55,978 bases of DNA. It comes from an uncultured Pseudomonadota bacterium. GTDB taxonomy: Bacteria > Pseudomonadota > Gammaproteobacteria > Burkholderiales > Eutrophovitaceae. Shown piece after piece: positions 51,550 to 55,978 of this stretch. The notes under the pieces are model-generated. The model did not search any database. It was not told where the DNA came from and saw only the letters and a list, made by a program, of their open reading frames with translations. A program made the position numbers and the translations under genes. Each line of letters begins with the position of its first letter. Position 1 is the first letter of the stretch. The stretch spans positions 1 through 55,978 of the forward strand of contig CALJLA010000117.1 of NCBI GenBank assembly GCA_937983055.1, given 5' to 3'.

Positions 51550-51671
51550 ACGGCCGACATATCCGGAAAGTGACCCCAGCCCGCGCGGTCGGGTGCGGCC
51601 AGGACACATGGACGCCGCGATACGCGCGGTCGCGAACCACCAATTGAACGCAACCGAACTGGAGAAGAACA

Positions 51672-52685
51672 GTGAAAGCCTACGAACTCGACCTCAACCG
51701 GAAGGGCTTCGACGCGATCGAGGCCGGCGAACGCCCGCAGCCCGAGCCCGGCGACGACCAGGTGCTGGTACGCATGCATGCCTGGTCGCTCAACTTCCGC
51801 GATCTGCTGATCATTAATCATCTGTATCCGGTGGCGGCGGGAGCGCACCGGCTGATTCCGGTCTCGGACGGCGCCGGCGAGGTGGTTTCGGTGGGCTGCA
51901 ACGTCACCCGCTTCCGGCCGGGCGACCGGGTCATGACCAGCTTCTTTCAAGGCTGGATCGATGGACCGCTGACCTTTCCGGCGATGGGCAGCGCGCTTGG
52001 GGGCGGCATCGACGGCGTGCTCTGCGAATACGCGGCGCTGTCCGCAGAAGGCGTGGTGCGTGTTCCCGACAGCCTGACCTATGAAGAGGCGGCCACTCTG
52101 CCCTGCGCCGGCGTCACCGCCTGGCATGCGCTGGTGGAGAGCGGCGGTATCCGCGAAGGCCAGTCGGTGCTGCTGCTCGGCACCGGCGGGGTATCGATGT
52201 TCGGCCTCCAGATCGCCAAGGCCTACGGCGCGAAAGCCTTCATCACCTCATCGAGCGACGAGAAGCTCACCCGCGTGCCCGGTGCCGACGGCATGATCAA
52301 TTACAAGCGCCGCCCCGACTGGGAAAAGGATGTGCTCGAACTGACCGGCGGCGCCGGCGCCGACCACATTCTCGAAGTGGGCGGCACAGGCACCCTGCAG
52401 AAGTCCATCCAGTGCGTCGCGCTGCACGGGCAGATCAACATCATCGGCGTGCTGACTGGCCTGAGAGGCGATATCGATTTCCTGCCGGTGCTGGCGAAAT
52501 GCGCGCGACTGCAGGGCATCTATGTCGGCAGCCGCGTGATGCTGGAACGCCTGTGCGCCTCCGTGGAGCAGCACAAGATTCTGCCGGTGATCGACCGCGT
52601 GTTCGGCTTTGACGAAGCAGTGGCCGCCTCCCGGCACCTCGCCAAGGCGTCACACCTCGGGAAGGTCGTCATCAAGGCCGCGTAG
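51672..52685 (+). CDS. zinc-independent alcohol dehydrogenase/quinone oxidoreductase-type MDR
   Basis: A 337-aa medium-chain reductase. The GTG at 51672 has GGAG upstream. The nucleotide-binding region has LLLGTGGVSMFGLQIAKAYGAK with Ser/Thr for NADP contacts. Classic zinc-ligand Cys/His pairs are missing at the catalytic position, so it is a zinc-free NAD(P)H-dependent oxidoreductase. Neighbours do not define its substrate. Confidence 0.9.
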   Translation: MKAYELDLNRKGFDAIEAGERPQPEPGDDQVLVRMHAWSLNFRDLLIINHLYPVAAGAHRLIPVSDGAGEVVSVGCNVTRFRPGDRVMTSFFQGWIDGPLTFPAMGSALGGGIDGVLCEYAALSAEGVVRVPDSLTYEEAATLPCAGVTAWHALVESGGIREGQSVLLLGTGGVSMFGLQIAKAYGAKAFITSSSDEKLTRVPGADGMINYKRRPDWEKDVLELTGGAGADHILEVGGTGTLQKSIQCVALHGQINIIGVLTGLRGDIDFLPVLAKCARLQGIYVGSRVMLERLCASVEQHKILPVIDRVFGFDEAVAASRHLAKASHLGKVVIKAA

Positions 52686-52706
52686 GCGCGAGGCGCGAGT
52701 TCAGAA

Positions 52707-52743
52707 GGCCGCGCGCACGCGCGCGCCAGCTTTTCTCGCGCCT
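52707..52743. terminator. hairpin terminator between convergent genes
   Basis: GGCCGCGCGC pairs with GCGCGCGCC (two-base loop, 52707-52727) followed by AGCTTTT on the plus strand. A wider pairing AGGCGCGAG (52691-52699) with CTCGCGCCT (52735-52743) encloses it. It should stop the alcohol dehydrogenase transcript and may also act from the FmdB side. Confidence 0.6.
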
Positions 52744-52759
52744 CACGCACCCCTGGCGG

Positions 52760-53101
52760 TCAGTGAGAAATCATCCACGGCCGCTTGGCCGGAAATATCT
52801 TCGAGCCGTCGGGCGCTTTCACCGCGTTGCTTTTACCGGTACCGCAGCAGCCGCAGCCGGGACCATGACGCTTGCCCGCAGCATACTCGGCGGCGGTCTT
52901 CGGGGCGTGCGCGCTGCGCTCATTTGTCGCATGCGCCTGGCGGGTCGCTGCCGGCAGGGCGGAGAATGCCGGCGCCGTGAGAAGCGCCCGCGGCGCCGGA
53001 ACGCCGCAGCCCGGACAGGGCTGCGGCGCGCGATGTTCGGCCATCGGCCGTACGGCGGTGAAACCGCCGCAATCCTCGCAGGCATATTCGTAGACAGGCA
53101 T
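52760..53101 (-). CDS. fmdB: FmdB-type zinc-ribbon protein
   Basis: A 113-aa putative regulatory protein with N-terminal zinc ribbon MPVYEYACEDCG...PCPGCG (four Cys) and a second Cys cluster GCGCCGTGKS near the C-terminus. FmdB is linked to formamide/amide utilisation operons, as here: it lies 13 bases after the formamidase gene on the same strand. Its role as a regulator is suggested in the literature rather than proven. Confidence 0.9.
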   Translation of the reverse strand: MPVYEYACEDCGGFTAVRPMAEHRAPQPCPGCGVPAPRALLTAPAFSALPAATRQAHATNERSAHAPKTAAEYAAGKRHGPGCGCCGTGKSNAVKAPDGSKIFPAKRPWMISH

Positions 53102-53114
53102 CGCGCGCCTCCGC

Positions 53115-54371
53115 TTACCTGTCCGGCGAGATCGGCACGTCGACCCCGCCCTTGATGTGCTTCACCGGCCCGGCCGCGCTCGGCATCACGTCGAAGTCGA
53201 AGATCTCGGTCGGCAGCCACAGCGTGGCGCAGGCGTTGGGAATGTCCACCACCCCGCTTACATGGCCCTGCACCGGCGCGGTGCCGAGAATCGAGTAAGC
53301 CTGAGCGCCGCTATAGCCGAATTTCTTCAGGTACTCGATCGCGTTGAGGCAGGCCTGGCGGTAGGCGACATGCACGTCGAGATAGTGCTGCTTGCCCCAT
53401 TCGTCGACCGAAATGCCCTCGAAGATGAGGTAGTCGCGGTAGTTCGGTGTAATCGGGCTGGGCTTGAAGATCGGGTTCTTGATCGCGTACTTCTCCATGC
53501 CGCCCTTGATGACGTCCACTTTCATGTGCACCCAGCCCGCCATCTCGATGGCGCCGCAGAAGGTGATCTCGCCGTCGCCCTGGCTGAAGTGCAGGTCGCC
53601 CAGCGACAGCCCGCCGCCCTTTACATAGACCGGGAAGTAGATTTTCGAGCCGCGCGACAGGTCCTTGATGTCGCAGTTGCCGCCGTGCTCGCGCGGCGGC
53701 ACGGTGCGGGCGCCTTCTGCCGCGACCTTGGCCTTGGCATCGCCCTTCGCCCGGCCGCAGTGCGCTGTCTTGGCGAACGGCGGGTTGGCCAGCGGCGGCA
53801 CCCGGTCGGGCTGGGTGGCGATGAAATCCACCTCGCGCTTGTTCCAGGTCTCGAGCATTTTCTGGTCCGGCAGGCAGCCGATCAGGCCGGGATGGATCAG
53901 GCCGGCGAACTGCACGCCGGGCACGTGGCGCGAGTGGGTGTACAGGCCGCTGATATCCCAGATGGACTTCTGCGCGAGCGGAAAGTGATCGGTGAGGAAG
54001 CCGCCGCCGTTCTTCTTCGAGAAGAAACCGTTGAAGCCCCAAAGGCTCTCCGGCAGCGCGCCGATGTCGAGCAGATCGACCACCAGCAGATCGCCCGGCT
54101 CGGCACCCTCGACGCCGATCGGGCCGGACAGGAAGTGAACGATCGACAGGTCGATGTCGCGCACGTCGTCGGCGGAATCGTTGTTCTTGATGAATCCGCC
54201 GGTCCAGTCATAAGTCTCGACGACGAAGTCGTCGCCCGGCTTGACCCACGCCACCATCGGAATGTCCGGATGCCAGCGGTTATGGATCATGTCGTTTTCG
54301 TACGGCGACTTGGACAGATCGATCTTGATCAGCGCTTCCGGCGACTTTCGGGTGGTGACGGTGTCTGGCAT
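53115..54371 (-). CDS. fmdA: formamidase (FmdA)
   Basis: A 418-aa cytosolic formamidase, splitting formamide to formate and ammonia. It matches the FmdA group of Methylophilus type: DLSKSPYENDMIHNRWHPDIP start, LSGPIGVEGAEPGD, HPGLIGC, PPREHGGNCDIKDLSRGSKIYFPV (metal-site) and FSQGDGEITFCGA. The ATG at 54371 is preceded by GAGAGGAA. It is followed by fmdB and preceded by ABC transporter genes, the classical amide cluster. Confidence 0.95.
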   Translation of the reverse strand: MPDTVTTRKSPEALIKIDLSKSPYENDMIHNRWHPDIPMVAWVKPGDDFVVETYDWTGGFIKNNDSADDVRDIDLSIVHFLSGPIGVEGAEPGDLLVVDLLDIGALPESLWGFNGFFSKKNGGGFLTDHFPLAQKSIWDISGLYTHSRHVPGVQFAGLIHPGLIGCLPDQKMLETWNKREVDFIATQPDRVPPLANPPFAKTAHCGRAKGDAKAKVAAEGARTVPPREHGGNCDIKDLSRGSKIYFPVYVKGGGLSLGDLHFSQGDGEITFCGAIEMAGWVHMKVDVIKGGMEKYAIKNPIFKPSPITPNYRDYLIFEGISVDEWGKQHYLDVHVAYRQACLNAIEYLKKFGYSGAQAYSILGTAPVQGHVSGVVDIPNACATLWLPTEIFDFDVMPSAAGPVKHIKGGVDVPISPDR

Positions 54372-54449
54372 TTTTTCCTCTCGAAGAGTGAGTTGCTGAA
54401 ACGGCTCCAACTAACGCGCGCAGGCGGGTTCGCCCGCCTGCGCGACGCG

Positions 54450-55139
54450 TCAAACCGACAGGTAGCCGGCGATCTTGTTGCTGTCGACGGCGTCCCGGCT
54501 GTCCTCGTGAATAAAGCGGCCCTTGTCGATCACCAGCAGGCGGTCGGCCACGTCCCGCGCGAAGCTGAGCACCTGCTCGGAAACGAGGATGGTGAGTCCC
54601 TTGAGCTTGCGGATCTCGCGCAGGCTCCTGGCGATGTCCTTGATGATCGAGGGTTGAATGCCCTCGGTCGGCTCGTCGAGCAGCAGCACCTTCGGCCGGG
54701 TCGCCAGTGCGCGCGCGATCGCCAGCTGCTGCTGCTGGCCGCCGGAGAGATTCCCCGCGCGGCGGCGGCGCATCTCGTGGAGCACCGGAAACAGGCTGTA
54801 GAGGTCTTCCGGCACCTCGCTTTCGCCGGTGACCCGCAAGCCGGTGCGGATGTTCTCCTCGACCGACAGCGTGGGAAACACCATGCGCCCCTGCGGCACG
54901 TAGGCGATGCCGCGGCCGACGCGCTGATGGCTTTCCATCGCGGTCACGTCGACGCCGTCGACTTCGACCTTGCCGTTGCGGGCCGGCAGCACGCCGATCA
55001 GGCTCTTGAACAGCGTGGTCTTGCCCATGCCGTTGCGGCCGAGCACGGCGACGATCTCGTTCTTCGCCGCGCTGAAAGACAGGTCCGGTATTACCACGCT
55101 GCTGCCGTATCCGCTCGCCAGATTGCTGACCGTGAACAT
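54450..55139 (-). CDS. urtE: UrtE/LivF-type ABC ATPase for urea/amide uptake
   Basis: A 229-aa ABC ATPase with Walker A GRNGMGKTT (about 34-42), signature LSGGQQQQ and Walker B LLLDEPTEGIQPS; the EGIQPS form is typical of UrtE/FmdF among LivF-like proteins. It acts with UrtD below and with permeases outside the window. Together with FmdA downstream it points to short-chain amide or urea import. fmdF would be an equally fair name. Confidence 0.9.
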   Translation of the reverse strand: MFTVSNLASGYGSSVVIPDLSFSAAKNEIVAVLGRNGMGKTTLFKSLIGVLPARNGKVEVDGVDVTAMESHQRVGRGIAYVPQGRMVFPTLSVEENIRTGLRVTGESEVPEDLYSLFPVLHEMRRRRAGNLSGGQQQQLAIARALATRPKVLLLDEPTEGIQPSIIKDIARSLREIRKLKGLTILVSEQVLSFARDVADRLLVIDKGRFIHEDSRDAVDSNKIAGYLSV

Positions 55140-55162
55140 GTACGCTCCTCGTGCGCCGGGCC

Positions 55163-55909
55163 TCAGTGGCCCAGGTAGACTTCGATCACCTTGGGATTGG
55201 ACTGCACCGCTTCCATGCGCCCCTCGGCCAGCACCCTGCCCTGGTGCAGCACCGTCACGCGATCGGCGATGTCCTTGACGAACTCCATGTCGTGCTCGAT
55301 GACGATCATCGAGCGGTTCCGGCTGATGCGGTTGAGCAGCTCGGCGGTGCGCTTTCGCTCGGCCACGCTCATGCCGGCGACCGGCTCGTCCAGCATCAGC
55401 AGCTCGGGCTCCTGCATCAGCAGCATGCCGATTTCCAGCCACTGCTTCTGGCCGTGGGACAGCTCTTCGGCGCGCAATTCCAGCGCGTCGGACAGGAAAA
55501 TGTCCTCCGCCACCTGGCGCACCCGCTCGACCACGTCGGGCGATCGTCGGAAGGCAATCGCTCCCCACACGCCGCGGCCGCGCGGGAATGAAACCTCCAG
55601 GTTCTCGAACACCGTCAGGTTTTCGTAGATCGAAGGCGTCTGGAACTTGCGTCCGACGCCGGCGCGAACGATCTCGTGTTCGGCCAGCGAGGTGAGCTCG
55701 CGGTTGTTGAACTTGATGCTGCCCGACGAGGCTTTGGTTCGGCCGCAGATCAGATCCAGCACGGTGGTCTTGCCCGCCCCGTTGGGGCCGATCACCACCC
55801 GCAGTTCGCCCTTGTCCACGTACAGGTTCAGGTCGTCGACCGCCTTGAAGCCGTCGAAGGACACGGTGAGCCCTTCGATTGCCAGCGCGAAATCGGTGTT
55901 GCTGCTCAT
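55163..55909 (-). CDS. urtD: UrtD/LivG-type ABC ATPase for urea/amide uptake
   Basis: A 248-aa ABC ATPase with Walker A GPNGAGKTT, LSHGQKQWLEIG (the UrtD form of the signature) and Walker B LLMLDEPVAGMSVAE. The ATG at 55909 follows AAAGGA; the GTG at 55969 would extend into the upstream gene. It precedes UrtE by 23 bases. fmdE is an alternative name. Confidence 0.92.
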   Translation of the reverse strand: MSSNTDFALAIEGLTVSFDGFKAVDDLNLYVDKGELRVVIGPNGAGKTTVLDLICGRTKASSGSIKFNNRELTSLAEHEIVRAGVGRKFQTPSIYENLTVFENLEVSFPRGRGVWGAIAFRRSPDVVERVRQVAEDIFLSDALELRAEELSHGQKQWLEIGMLLMQEPELLMLDEPVAGMSVAERKRTAELLNRISRNRSMIVIEHDMEFVKDIADRVTVLHQGRVLAEGRMEAVQSNPKVIEVYLGH

Positions 55910-55922
55910 CGGCACGTTCCTT

Positions 55923-55978
55923 TCAGTTGACCGGTTGCGCTGCCGCGTCGCGGCCGTCGCCGTCGTCACGCGCCGCCC
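55923..55978 (-). CDS. 3' end of an upstream permease gene (UrtC-like)
   Basis: The minus-strand frame reads ARDDGDGRDAAAQPVN and stop at 55923, ending 13 bases before the UrtD start. In UrtCDE operons the preceding gene is the UrtC permease. Only 17 residues are visible, so the identity is inferred from order. Confidence 0.4.
   Translation of the reverse strand, partial: AARDDGDGRDAAAQPVN

Overview
The window is GC-rich, densely coded chromosomal DNA with ATGA stop/start overlaps, GGAG-type ribosome binding sites and gene families typical of Betaproteobacteria. A Burkholderiales-like heterotroph is the best guess. This rests on gene content alone; no rRNA or tRNA gene was seen to anchor it. 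No CRISPR array, intact insertion sequence or phage module was recognised.

Layout. 1-4705: the end of apbE, a small membrane protein, a Tat-exported acetamidase/formamidase homologue, a hemerythrin with an FNR/Dnr-type promoter, and an esterase. 4829-9861: a catabolic run on the + strand (enolase-superfamily enzyme, Nramp-like transporter, SDR, aldo/keto reductase, carboxymuconolactone-decarboxylase-like protein). 9932-14267: a six-gene minus-strand operon of envelope proteins containing an exported CHAT protease and a patatin-like lipoprotein, read from one promoter with a palindromic operator. 14406-24746: ketopantoate-reductase-like protein, molybdopterin oxidoreductase, TauD-like dioxygenase, glyoxalase II-like hydrolase, aspartoacylase-like hydrolase, envelope proteins of unknown role and an acyl-CoA ligase. 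25209-29379: an orphan ParA, an MFS transporter, an MscS channel, and a second, truncated copy of the MFS 3' end beside a diverged 110-bp repeat pair. 29447-35332: M20 peptidase and a MacAB-like export system with two permeases. 35440-43810: exported intradiol dioxygenase plus acetyltransferase, Old Yellow Enzyme, three paralogous small secreted YHS-like proteins, outer-membrane-type proteins and an aldehyde dehydrogenase. 43872-50803: XRE regulator divergent from a 61-aa ORF, a cytochrome c-P460 fusion, aminotransferase/MBL/acetyltransferase operon, and a VWA lipoprotein with a membrane partner. 51154-55978: DUF2237 protein, alcohol dehydrogenase, and a minus-strand amide-utilisation cluster (UrtD/UrtE-type ABC ATPases, formamidase FmdA, zinc-ribbon FmdB).

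How the parts work together. The 3' cluster would import short amides or urea and hydrolyse formamide in the cytoplasm, while the Tat-exported homologue at 1152-2594 could act on related amides in the periplasm. The best candidate for an undescribed system is the 9932-14267 operon: a protease and a lipase that both appear to be exported, together with membrane and coiled-coil partners. Its function is inferred from domains and gene order only.
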